NCBI GenBank assembly: GCA_019022495.1
Contig: JAFEKR010000006.1
Coordinates: 124,001-188,000, forward strand
DNA: 64,000 nucleotides
Source of the DNA: Epichloe hybrida
Taxonomy: Eukaryota; Ascomycota; Sordariomycetes; Hypocreales; Clavicipitaceae
Reading direction: 5' to 3'
In this document: in pieces, positions 1 to 12,100 of the stretch
How the letters are laid out: each line of letters starts with the position of its first letter
How positions within the stretch are numbered: the stretch's first letter is position 1
Translations under genes and position numbers: made by a program
Notes under the pieces: generated by a model
Seen by the model: the letters and a program-made list of their open reading frames with translations, nothing else
Databases searched by the model: none
What the model was told of the DNA's origin: nothing

Positions 1-1720
1 AGCTTTATAAGTAGCACCCTTAGGGCTTATTATTCCCTCTAATCCTTCTCTTCCTTATATTAGGAAGGAGGAATTATAGCTCTTTAAGCTATGCTAATAA
101 GGGTACTACTAGCCCTAGACAGTATAGGTTACCTCTATTAGTAACTCTCCTGCTTAGGGGTATTATTAGTAGTGTTACTAGGGTAATACTACTAACTTAC
201 CTCTAGTAAAGGTATAGGCAAGGGAGTTACCTATAAATACTTGCAAATAGTATCCTTAAGTAGTCTTAACTCTAGGTTAATTAACCTTCCTAGGGGAGAT
301 TAGCTAGGCCTTCCTAGAGGGGATTAACTTAGTTTTCCTAGGGGAGTCTAGCTTATTAATCCTTTTAATAGTAATTATACTAATAACTAGGGTAATAGGG
401 TAGGTTACCTAGTTCTAACATCACTATTATCTAGTAGATTACAGAAAAACTCTTTATTCTATAGGTTCTTTTAGAAGCCTATGTACTTCTTCCTAGCCTT
501 TTTAATTTCTTTAAGAGTCTAAAATCTAAATTCTTCTTAGTTTACTACTTCTTTAAGGTTATTTACTATCTTAGTGCCTCTTCTAACGGTTATATATACT
601 CTATTATAAAGAAAATAGTCTTAAAGTCTATTTTATAAAAGGTCTCTTCCTTCTGTGAACTTATCCCTTAACTATTTATAGAAGTTATTACTAAATTTAG
701 AGAATAGTATTCTTCTAAATAACCCTTACTTCTTATATTATTTAGTCTTTATAAGGATATAAAGACTAATTTCCTTAGATATTATCATCTCTTTATATTT
801 AGAACTTCCTATTTATTAGAGTAGTTCTTCTATAATATATTATTAAAGCCTTACAGAGATATAAGGATATAGGTTAGTGTAAGCAGGGGTTTTTCCTTTG
901 TTAAGGTATTTATTACTATCTCCTATTTTAATACCTTCCATAGTATTATTATAGCTATTAGTCTTGCTAGGAACTCTAAATTAACTAGAGGTCCTAGATA
1001 GTCTAGCTGCATCTAATATTCTAATGGATTAAGGGAGGTAAATCTTGTAATATAAGAAGAAAAAGGGTATAACTATAATTATGTAACGTGTTTCAGATAT
1101 AAAGGATTGCGAGGCAAGGCAGTTAACTTCAAATGCGTGATAAAATATATAACAAAAAAAGATAAGGGGATAGCTTAGCTACTAGTGTTAAACCTTTCTT
1201 TATTATTTTAGAGTCCGTATAGATATAGATATTAATACTAAAGTAAGAAGAGAGCTATATTATACCTTTCTGTTAGCATAACTTATTATTAAACATAGCC
1301 CTCCTATTATATAAGGCGAGTTATTATTAAATAAGCTACCTCTTCTAATTAACCTTACTAATCTGCGGTGTTTGAAGACTATGTGGTTATCTATAAAGGT
1401 AACTACTAATTAGTGTTAGATTCATAGGGTATTAAATTTAATGTAATATAGTTATAAGCCTAAAGAATAGTATTATTATTAATTATTTATTCTAGGCTGC
1501 GTTGTCTGTTATTATAATTAATTAAGTTATAGGAAAAGAGAGGTAAAAAGCTAGAAGTTATAATATATAAAGGGAAAAGGGGTTATGTGTTTATATCCCC
1601 ACATTTCCTAGCTAATTAACGTGCTAGGTTATGGGTTACGTGTAGGGTCTGCGCGCAGCCCGAGCTTCTGCTAGGTAATTGCGGCTGCGACGCGCGATTG
1701 ATATCACCTTTGTTCCAACA
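1..1720 (-). mobile_element. Copia-1 element, 5' part (gag, leader, 5' LTR), RIP-degraded
   Basis: Read on the minus strand this is a 5' LTR (1414-1720), an untranslated leader (about 1020-1413) and the N-terminal half of gag, cut by the window start. It aligns by eye with the plus-strand Copia-1 copy at 37478-39200. Shared landmarks are the leader stretch around 1080-1140 and the three-fold repeat of about 28 bp around 285-355, which encodes repeated Pro/Leu-Gly-Arg units in gag. TAA and TAG occur in every frame. The protease to RNase H part lies beyond the left edge. The base after the LTR (1721) belongs to a hAT-like element, so this Copia copy inserted into it; the expected 5-bp TSD is gtttc, but its partner lies outside the window. 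Confidence 0.85.
1414..1720 (-). repeat. Copia-1 5' LTR (307 bp, subfamily 1a)
   Basis: It starts TGTTAG and ends TCCAACA on the plus strand, giving TG...CA ends. The length is the same 307 bp as the LTRs at 37478, 43975 and 57790. The U3-like end (TGTTGGAACAAAGG on the minus strand) keeps CpG-rich segments, whereas the rest is transition-riddled. Confidence 0.9.
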
Positions 1721-1929
1721 GTTTCCTTATACTTATATAATTTTCTTTAGATTTAATATCTTATTAATTTATAATATTAAATAATTTCTTTAAGGTAATT
1801 ATTTTAATAAAAGCTAAAAAAGGTATAGAAATTAATAGTAAATATTTAAAAATTACTAGAATAGTAAAAAAATATCTAAAATATAGAAAAAAGAGTTAAG
1901 TATAAGCTTAAACTTAAATATATTATATT

Positions 1930-2750
1930 TACCTACCCTAAATATATAATAAGCTTATATTTCTAAATAAGGTAAAACTTAATATATTTATAAATAAATC
2001 AATAAATTATATATAAAAATAAATTTACTATAATAGAATTACTATAAAAATCTACTATATTTCAGATATTTATACTACCCTAAGTATTATATAATATTGT
2101 ATTGTATTGTATTGTATTATATTATATTATTGTATTGTATTGTATTTTTTATATAATAAAAGCAATAGTAAATCGTAGAAAAAAGATATTAGTATATAAA
2201 GACCTTTAATATATAGAAAAAAAAGTATTCTATAAACTCGATTAAGAAATACTTTATTAACATATATAATATCTCTAATAAGCTTACTTTTCTAAATAAG
2301 CTAAAACTTTATAGATTTTTAAATAAATTACTAAATTATATATAAGAATAAGGATACTATAATTACACTATATAAAAAATCTACTATATTAGAGATATAT
2401 ATACTACCCTAAATATTATATAATACATTATATTATATTGTATTATATTGTATTGTATTGTATTGTATTATATTTTTTATATAATAAAAGCAATAGTAAA
2501 TCATAGAAAAAAGATATTAGTATATAAAGACCTTTAATATATAGAAAAAAAAGTATTCTATAAACTCGATTAAGAAATACTTTATTAATATATATAATAT
2601 CTCTAATAAGCTTACTTTTCTAAATAAGCTAAAACTTTATAGATTTTTAAATAAATTACTAAATTATATATAAGAATAAGGATACTATAATTAGATTATT
2701 TAAAAAATCTACTATATAATAAATTTATATAATACCCCACTTTTATTTTT
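1930..2750. repeat. Tandem array of about 328-bp units
   Basis: Three copies of an AT-rich unit: a partial one at 1930-2160, a full one at 2161-2488 and a partial one at 2489-2750. The landmark agcaatagtaaatc recurs at 2161 and 2489, exactly 328 bp apart. Each copy contains a (TATTG)n microsatellite of variable length followed by a poly-T/ATATAATAAAAG stretch. No coding potential is seen. Confidence 0.85.
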
Positions 2751-2754
2751 CCCT

Positions 2755-2884
2755 AACAATACATTGTATTATATGTATTGTATTGTATTATATTGTATTA
2801 AAAATACAATACAATACACAATACAATACATAGGGCAAAACAATACAATACAATACATCGAAGGGCCAAAAAATACAATACAAT
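2755..2884. repeat. Palindromic TGTAT/ATACA microsatellite island
   Basis: The first half is runs of tattg/tgtat on the plus strand and the second half is runs of atacaatac, so the segment can fold on itself. It lies directly inside the hAT-like right terminus. Two equivalent islands built from other pentamers sit inside the termini at 17582 and 26163. Confidence 0.8.
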
Positions 2885-2959
2885 ACAATACAACAATGCT
2901 CTGATTATAAGAGAAGTTAATCTATAAGTTATAACTTACCTCCTTAGGTATATTACCTC

Positions 2960-5900
2960 TAATTTACACTAATATATTATATAGTAAGCACTAGAGAATA
3001 AGGAATTATTTAATCTTAAGGCAAATACTACCCCTAAGGAACTTATAGCTTAGATTCTTATTAAGAAAGTAACCTATAAATATAAGAATCTATACTTATA
3101 AACCCTGTTTACTATCTTTAATAATAACTTTAGAGGATAGAAGTAAGAGATATTTTAAATAGTAAATCCTAGAGCTATAAAGATTCTTTAAGACTTTCTT
3201 TTCTTTAGTAATGTTTATATAAACCTTTAGACTTACTATAAGATAATAGTCTTGCTTAAAGATATTATTAACCGCGATAGATTCTATAATTAGAAGAAAG
3301 AGAAGATATAGGAAGTTAGAAGGAAGTATTCTATATTTAAGAAGTGGATAGTAAAAAAAGACTTCTATAAAGACCTTCTCCTTATTATTATCCCTTTTCT
3401 TAAAGATTAACTAATTAATCTATAATCTCCCTAATCCCCTTAACTATTATAACTACTCCTATTCTATTCCTAGATTTCGTTATATTAATCCCTAAGTATA
3501 CTAAGTATAAGGTAAAGGCATAATAGTAAAGGTAATCCCCTTATTATAAGCCCTTTACTATAAGCCTAGACCTCCCTTACTTCCCCTCCTATAGTAAGGC
3601 ATTATAATCCCTCTTTATAGTCTAGAACTATAGTACCCTTTCTATAAGGCTTTATTATCCCTATTCCCCCTTAAGAGATAGGCTAACCCTTATAAAAGTA
3701 ATTACTTAATCTTAATAAGTTTTATAATAATAAGAGTATTAAGTATAGTACTAAGAAGTATAATATTCTTAATATTAAGCTCTTAACTTATTAAAGAAAG
3801 TATAAGATACTAGGTATTATATAAGAATAGTTAGGCTATAGCTTTAAGTTTATACTAAAAGGAAAACCTCTCTAGTACTTCCTAGAGAACCTTTTAAGCT
3901 AAAGAGACCCCTAAGATCTCCTAACTCTTATCTATAGGATTAGGTAAAAGTTTAAGATAAATAATATATATTAGAAGAACTATCTATTATAAGGAAAATT
4001 ATAGCTACTTATAATTATCTAAGAGAACCCTAATAAATTAAAGATTAAATGCTTTAAAGACCTTATAATAAAGCTTTTGAATTTATAAAGGGTAAATCCT
4101 TATAAATTATAGTTAGAATTAGATCTCTATAGTTAGATTCTAAATAATTACAAAGGAATCCTAGAATATAGGGCCTATATTATTAATTCTCCTATTAACC
4201 TCTAATGCTTTTATAAACAAATAAGGATATTAATTAGTAAATCTAAAGCCTTAATTAATTAATAGCAGTTCCTTATAGAAGCTAGCACTAAAGAATACTT
4301 TTAGACTAACTATAGGTATAATAGGAAAGGTAAGGAAGCCTAATATAGTTAATTTATATTAAAGAGTAAGCCTTACTGCTTAAAAAAGTGTTATATAAAT
4401 AGTAAAGAAGGTTATTAGTTAACTCAGCACTTAGATAAGGACTAGAAGAAGGTATTTTAACACTTTAAGAATTACTTCTGCACGGACTTAATAGCTTCTT
4501 TATATAATACGTTCCTAATATAGTATAAAGGCAATAATAATTCTAAATTAGCTAAAGATAATAATATTAACTAGTACCTAATAGAACTTGGTTTTAGCAA
4601 AAAAGATAAAGATAACTAAGTGCCTATAAGCTTCTTTACATATAGGATTACCTATAATAGCTATGTGACTACTAAGATTCTTGCTAGTAAAGTAATAATT
4701 TATGCTCTAGCTAAGAAGAATTTATTTAATCTTTAGAAACTAGATAAGGCACTAAGCGTATTTACACTTAAAGGATAATATTTATCTAAAACCTTTAAAG
4801 GTATTATAGCTAATATAGGTACCGCGGGATGTTTAGTAGTAGGCCACCCTTAATTCTTAGCTTTATAAAGTGTAATACTAACTATTATACTTAATAAGTT
4901 AAATACTAGGAAAGGTAGGATTAAATTTAGCCCTAGAGAACTAATTAAGGCACTAGGATTAATTTAAGTGCTAACTTTATTTAGAATTATTCTCTTTTAG
5001 GTAATCCCTATAAACACTCCCTTTCTCTTATGTCTTAATAATATAACCTACTTAAAGATTAATTTTTATATATTAAAGAATATTTTATAGTAAGGGAATA
5101 TTAAGGTTTCTATTATATATAAATAGGGGCATATATAGATGCTTGTTAATAAAGAAGAAAGTGTTACTTAGAGTTATCTTATAGAAATTAAGCTTTATTA
5201 ATTATATTAATGCTTTAGATACCCTCTAGTTTAATATCTTTATAATTTACTATATAAATTAGGGTATAAGGTTAAGTTTAAAGCTATTAAGAAGCTAACT
5301 AAGGTTTGCTAGTAATACTAATTACATGCGGATAGCCTATATTAATTTAAATTTACTCTTTAGGATAAATATGCTTATAATTACAAAATCATTATGGATA
5401 TTATATATATTAATAGTAACTACCTTGTTTTATAAGTTATTAATATAGCTATATCCTTTAATGTAGCTAGATTTATTAAGGATATCTTTATAAAGACTAC
5501 GTAGGAAGCACTCTGTCTTTGCTAGATTAATTTCTATCTAGGCCCCCCGGATTTAATTATTATAGATACTAGAATAACCTTTAGAGGTAAGGAATTTAAG
5601 CAGCTTACGTTATTAATAGTAATTAAGATTAAAGATATCCCTATTAAGGCTTACTATAGTATTAGTAAGGTTAAGTAATATTATAGGCCGCTCTAAAGAG
5701 CTTATAATATTATTAGACAAGAATACCTAATAATACTAGAGCCTATAGCATTACAAATAGTAGTTAAAGCTATAAATAACACTATAGGATTTAATAGTCT
5801 TATGCTAATAGTCCTTGTTTTTAGCGCGTATCCTTATATAGTTAAGGAATTGCCTTTATCGCTAGATATTATGTAATAAGCCCTTATAATCTAACTAGTA

Positions 5901-7474
5901 ATAAAGGAAGTTAAGCGTATTTATGCCTAATAGAAGGTTAGTAATGCCCTTACTATAAGGAATAGTCCTAATACCTCTATAACTATTAACCTCCTACTAG
6001 GATTACTTATACACATATAACGCGAAGGTAAAGAATAAAGAGAACCCTATAAGCTATTAGCTATAGAAAGTAAAACCTATACTCTTAAGCTCCCTTAAGG
6101 CCCTAAAGCTTTTAGATTAACCTCTATTAGGCCTTTTTATAAAGATCCTAATAAAGAGAGACCTTCTAAGAGCATAGAGAACTAAGATACCTCCCTATAA
6201 CCTATAGCTACCCCTCCTATTAATCCCCTAAGGTAAGGACCTAGAAGACCTTAAAAGAACCTTCCTATTATTATAGCTAATATTAATTACGTAGATTAAA
6301 TAAAAGATAAGACTAATATCTTTCTATTAGCTAAGCAAAGCTTTAATCTTAAGCTTATAATCTAATTACATAAGGAAGGAATTATTAAGACCCCTAGTAA
6401 ACCCTTTAAGCTATTTACTAAAGGGAAAATTAATGCTCTCATTAAACAAGGCGTGTTTAAATTTATTAAATATAATAAAAGGGAATATAGTGAAACTCGA
6501 ATTTTTAATTCCTATATTATTAATAAAGTAAAGGGCAAGATAACAAATCCGTACGAGAAGTTAAGGCTTGTAATCTAAGGTTATGGTAATAAAAAGAAGC
6601 TAGTAATCCTTACATAAGCCCTGATAATCCAATAAGCTAGCTAGTAATTGATCCTCGCAATAACACCTGTGTTATTATTACTAGGCCTTATCCTTTAGCT
6701 TTGTAATATTATATAGGCCTATGTGCAAGCATAAACGCTTCTTAGTTGTATAATTCTAGCCTAAATCCCTATCTAAATCCGTTACCTATACCCTATAGGT
6801 ATAATAATATAAGTAATTAAGCCTTTATATAGTATTATAGAAGCTAGTACCTACTAGTAGGTAACGTATTATTATTACTATAGAGAAATACTCTAGATAA
6901 TAACCTTTATGTTTAACCTATACTTGCTTATAATAATAAAGGAGAACCTAACCTTTATATATATAAGGATATAGACTAATAATATAATTAGACTATCTAA
7001 CTATAAGTTCTCTTAATAAGAGGAAGATTAATTAAAAGCTACTTCTTTTACTACTAAACTAAAGCAAATCCTTTCTATAGGGAACTTACTAACCTTTAAT
7101 AGTAGTATTATTACTCTTAAGAATAATATAATTACACTAAGGTAAAGAGGCTAGAGTAGAAAGCTTTAATTAATCCTACTAACTAATTTAAAATAGGCGT
7201 ACATAGAATAATAAGCTTAAGGCGTGTATATTGCCTTAATTTGCTAACCTAAAGCCTATTTTAACCTCTCTATTACTACATAACACTAAGACCTATTATC
7301 CTAAGATATAAAGAACCTAAGTTAATGAATTTAATAGTAAATTAATAATCTAGACTAAGGATTAAGGTTTATACTAATTATTCTTAAGAAGGTAAAGCTT
7401 TTTGTATTTATAAATCAATCATTTGCTAATAACTAAGACCTTACTTCTTAACTAAGCTATGTACTTATCCTAGC
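2960..7474 (+). pseudogene. Copia-2 gag-pol remnant (gag, PR, IN, RT, start of RNase H)
   Basis: A Ty1/Copia polyprotein would encode the capsid, protease, integrase, reverse transcriptase and RNase H of a cytoplasmic virus-like particle. Visible domains in order: a gag zinc-knuckle-like motif at 4389-4430 (C-X2-N-X4-Y-X4-H, so two ligands changed); the protease site at 4812-4820, now Asn-Ile-Gly instead of Asp-Thr-Gly; integrase at about 5200-5720, including the Ser-Lys-Val-Lys that replaces the catalytic-Glu segment; RT at about 6330-7050; and RNase H from about 7240. Dozens of TAA/TAG codons interrupt it, nearly all at Gln positions of the family. It continues at 14319 after the Gypsy-b insertion. 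It cannot be translated as a protein. Confidence 0.8.
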
Positions 7475-7710
7475 TGTTAGGAACTAGCCTTATGGCTACT
7501 GCGTATAAGCGTTCAGAATGAGAATATTATTCTTATAGAAGGAAAGAAAAGCTTTACTAAACATTATATAGCATCCGAATATATATCCCCTTATGTACAG
7601 TCTATGCGTAATCTACATAAAGCCCTAACCTCTTCGCCTAAAGTGCGTATACTTTCTAGAGCCTTCCTAAAGCTAGACTTAACCTAAGCTTATAGCTTAA
7701 GTCTATAATA
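7475..7710 (-). repeat. Gypsy-b 3' LTR
   Basis: 236 bp, starts TGTTAGGAACTAG. The terminal TA at 7709-7710 corresponds to CA in the other LTR, a C-to-T change. Differences from 14083-14318 are transitions. TSD ctagc lies immediately left (7470-7474). Confidence 0.9.
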
Positions 7711-8344
7711 TACCCCTATACTTATCCCCCCCTTTTTTCTCCTATAAGAAAGTAAGCGTATATTAATACTAAACCCCTATTAGGTAATTACTATAGAAAA
7801 ACCTAGTAAGGTAATATAAGTAGCCTAGTAAAGCTAGTAGGTTACTAAGTAAGGTTATATCTTTACTACATAAAGTAGAAAACTTTTTAGTATAATAAGC
7901 ACCTTACTTTACTTTAGTCCTACCCCTAAAAACACTAGTTACCTTTTTTAAAACCCCTTACTACTAGCTATCTCCTTACCTCCTTTACCCCTTTAACTTT
8001 ACCCTAATCTTATATTCTATCTATTACTTACTAAATTTAAGCTTTACTTTAAAATAGCTCTCTTATTAGTAATTATCTAGCCCCTTATTATATAATATAC
8101 CTCCCTTACTTACTCCTAGCTATTATTTATAAATATAAATAACTTATACTTTAATTAAAGCTTAACTAATTTATCCTAAAATATTAATAACTTATCCCTC
8201 TTTTCTTAACTTTATATTCTTTTACCTTTTTATTATTATAACTTCTTTTTCTTATACTCTTTTTACCCTTATTTATTAATTATCTCCTAACCTTAAAGCT
8301 TCTTTCTTATATCTAGTTTACTCTCTATTATAAGTAATATTATC
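7711..8344. other. Gypsy-b 3' untranslated region with polypurine tract
   Basis: Read on the minus strand, this part ends in a purine run (7711-7740) that abuts the 3' LTR, as expected for the plus-strand DNA primer of a retroelement. The rest is pyrimidine-rich on the plus strand (T/C runs) with no recognisable domain. It may include the degraded start of the opposite-strand frame. Confidence 0.6.
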
Positions 8345-9109
8345 TCCCTCTTTAACTAATATACTACTAATATACTATCTCCCTTTTCTTTACTCTCTTT
8401 TACCTTACTTAAGTATACTTACCTTAGTAAGTATATTTTAAAAGAAGAATTTAATAATAAGAACCTCTTTAATAGTAAGAAGTATAATTTTCTATATAGT
8501 CCTTATATAAATAATCTCTAAAATAAGGAGACCCTTAATTATACTCTAAGACTAAACTAGGCCTATTACTATTATTATACTAGTTATTATATATACCTCT
8601 AGGAGAAGTATTTATATAGTATAGACCTAAAACTTTACTATACCTTTAAATATCTTAAGAATCTTATATATATAGGAAAAGCTATTAAGACTCTAGTTAT
8701 ACTATAGAATAGTAATAATAAGAGGTAGTATATTACCCTTATAAAAACCTTTATTTACTATTATAAATATTTTAATAGTATACTTACTACTACTTATATT
8801 AATTTAGCTAAGGCCTAGCCCCTAGTCTCCTCCCCTATAGGCATAGCTTATACCTAGGGTACCTTTAAGGCATAGTAACTTATACTTACCTAGATAATAC
8901 CTACTTACTAAGGTTATAATAACCTAGCTACTAAATTCTTTTATAGTATAAGAACTATAAATAATAATTTAGCCTAGTTTATCTTTACCTAGGAGGTAAG
9001 TAATACCTAAGTCTAATAAATAGCTAAAACTATTATAAAGCTAGCTTACACTATTACTAAGGCTTACTAGTAATATTATAATAATAATAATACCCCCCCC
9101 CTTTCCTAA
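8345..9109 (+). pseudogene. Opposite-strand reading frame in the Gypsy-b 3' region, unrecognised
   Basis: On the plus strand, opposite to Gypsy-b pol, one frame (codons starting at 8411 and in step) runs for about 250 codons. Its only stops are TAA or TAG, as expected from former Gln codons; there is no TGA. The reading is Asn-, Tyr-, Lys- and Thr-rich, and I do not recognise a family. It ends near 9107, close to the end of the chromodomain on the other strand (about 9220-9340). The true start is not visible. A GTAAGT at 8996 with a TACTAAG and TAG by 9070 could be an intron, but this is weak. It parallels the better-supported opposite-strand frame of Gypsy-a (48811-49820), with no obvious sequence similarity to it. 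It may be an accessory retroelement gene or a captured sequence. Confidence 0.4.
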
Positions 9110-9149
9110 ATACTTTATATTATAGTGAAAATTTAGCGCTAGGTTATAT

Positions 9150-12100
9150 ATATATTAGATAGGAATTAGGTATCTTTAGCTATCTTTAGCTAAATTAAAA
9201 TACACTCTTTTAGGGCTATTATTTATCTATATATCCCCCTATTATAATTTAAACTAGTTAAGTGCTTCTATATATACTATACTTTCTAATAGCTCCTAAG
9301 TTAGCTAGATATAACTTCTCTATTTAACTAAGATATTCTAGTTTAAACCCTTGCTTAGCATATTCTTAGCTATAAGAATTTCCTTTACTAAATACTTTAC
9401 GAGATTATTATTAGTATTTATTATAACTAGCTCTAGAGGTAAACATTTATTAGCTAGTCTTTAGCTTAGTAATGGATTATTTACTATACACTAAATTAAG
9501 TTAATATAAAAAATAGAATATAGTTCCCTTAGGATATCTAACCTAACTATTAAGGGTATAGGCACCTGAACCACCCTATATTTAGCTATAACTTAATCTA
9601 ACTTCTTATAAGAATAGTTTATTTTAATATTATAAAGGCTAAGCTATACATAATCCCTAACCTAGAATTACTCCACTAGCTTATAACTACTATTTATATC
9701 CTCTTACTATTATTACTAGATAAAGGCTATTATAGCCTATATTAAATCTATACTATCCTTTAAGTATTATAAAAAGGCTTAAGCCCTCCCCTTTGCTAAT
9801 ATAGCAAATTACCCTATACGTAATAGATTCTAAATTATAGCTATATTAAACCTATAAAGTGCTATATTTACGCTTATTCTAGTTACTAACGAATCCCTAT
9901 TATTTAATACTAGCTAGTAAGCTAGTAAGTAATCTAGCTATTTAAACTAGGAGAAAGATAGTATTACGCGTAGTATAGCTTATACTTCCTAGTTTACCCT
10001 TTCTATACTACTATCTATTTATAAGTAATATATAGTAAAAAGTAACTATTACACACTAACTCTATTATAAAGCTTAGTCTAAAAATTACTTAGCTAGTCT
10101 AACCTATAATCTATAATAATTTATATAAGGAATTCATAGAAATACCACTAGTAATATTTAAATTATTTTACGCACGCCTTAGCCTCTATTAATAATATTA
10201 CTTCTAACTAGATATACTTTAAGAGCTAATTAGTAATAACTATAAGGAACTATAGCTAATCCTATATTTTAGCTAGAAGGTTAGTTATAAAGTTAATAGA
10301 TATTTATAACTAGTACTTATTAGAGGGTAGAATAGGCTTTAGTAAGCCTTATTATAGTTACTAGCTCTTTTGCCCTCTATAATAGTAATAGTTTTATATA
10401 AACTAAGCTATATCCTATACCTAGTAGAAGTCCTTTTAGAGCGCCGTAAGGGTTATATTTTAACCTAAGTAACCTAATAAGGGCAAGTTATAAACACGCT
10501 ATATTAATATTATAGTTAGTAGCTCCTACTTAGGAACCTATGTCTATCCTTAGAATTAGAGCAACCCCTTTATGCTAATCTAATAATCCATAATCTATTC
10601 TCTAGTATTAGTAGTATCTAGGAACTTCCTAGCCCCTACTACTATAGTATTTATCTATAACTTATACGCCTTATCCTAGGCTAGAGACTAATCCTATAGA
10701 GACTAAAGGTGCTTATCCATGAATATTAACTTACTAGTAAGCAAATTCCTTAACTTAGTTAGGCTACTATTAGGAGCACCCCCCTTTATTACTATAATAG
10801 GTTTAAGGTAAACATATAGTTATCTTCCCTTAAGGGAGAACTTTATAGGACTAGTTACTAACTAAATAATTAGTGCTTTTACCCTTTCTATTCCTAGCCT
10901 CTCTAGATAGTACTATAATAATATATTTAGTTATTTTACCTAAGTGCTTAGTTTATAATATAAATAGAAATTAAAAAGTACTAAGGCCTTTACTTACTAT
11001 GCTTAATATTTAAATATCTCCCTTAGCGCTATAAAGTACTTAAGGTTCTTATAGTCTATAAGTATTATAAATAGTTTACTTATACCCTATAGCTTTACTA
11101 ACTATACCTTAAAATAGGAGATAATTACTAGTAACTTCTTATTATAAATTATATAATTTTACTAAGCAAGCTATAATTAAGCTAAATAATAGGCCACTAG
11201 ATATAGAATACTATTATTACTAAACTAGGAGAGACACCCCCCTAGGGCTATTCTAAAGTAGTCCGCCTTTACTAACGTGTCCCTTTTAGGATCCTATTAA
11301 GCTAAAATTAGGTATAATATAAAAGCTAACTTTGATGCCTTAAAGGCCTTATTATATTCCTTTGTCTAGTAAAATAAGACTCCTTTCTTTATTAAATTAA
11401 TTAGAGGGCCTGCTATATTTAAGAAATCTAGTATAAAGTTATAATAAAAGTTAGCAAACCCTAGAAAATTACAAACCCCCTAAACCCTAGTTAGTACCTC
11501 CTAATCCTAAATTACTATAATCTTTTTTTTATTTAAATAAATAGCTTTCCTTACCTAAATAATAAACCTTAAATACTTAACCTCTTTAGTAATAAAGACA
11601 TATTTCTTAATATCTAGGTTTAGACTAGCCTATTATAGTCTAGATAGTATATCATAGACTTTTTATATATAGTCCCTCCTTAGATTACCTAAGTAAATAA
11701 GTATATTATTAAGGTATATAGTAATATAATTACTAAGTATCTTACTTAGCGCGCTATTAATATATTATTAGAAAGTTACTAGCGTGCTTACTAACCTAAA
11801 AGGATATATAAGCTATTTAAATAAGCTAAACCTAGTTTGAAATACAGTCTAGTGCTCCTTACCTTTAGTAATACATATATAATAAAACACTAATTATATA
11901 TCTAGCTTTATAAACTACTTTGCCTCTAATAGTAAATATAGTGTTTCCTTTACTAATAGTAAGGGGTAATAGTCCTATTTTATAATCTTATTGAGCGTGT
12001 AATAGTTTATATAAAACCTCTAGCTACCCCTAGGCTTCTTTATAAGTAGCACTAAGGCTATTACTAATAAAAAGCTTACTTAAATCTAACCTTTATTTAT

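Larger units (their letters stand above)
1721..2894. mobile_element. hAT-like DNA transposon, right part (element hAT-a)
   Basis: The right end is ...CAATGCTCTG (2885-2894). Its reverse complement CAGAGCATTG matches the hAT terminal consensus CAGNG and equals the left end at 17582. The following 8 bp, attataag, would be the target duplication. Inward from the end come a palindromic pentamer island (2755-2884) and an array of 328-bp repeats (1930-2750). The left part is cut by the Copia-1 LTR at 1720. There is no transposase reading frame in this piece, so it may be a non-autonomous relative of the element at 26163. Confidence 0.6.
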
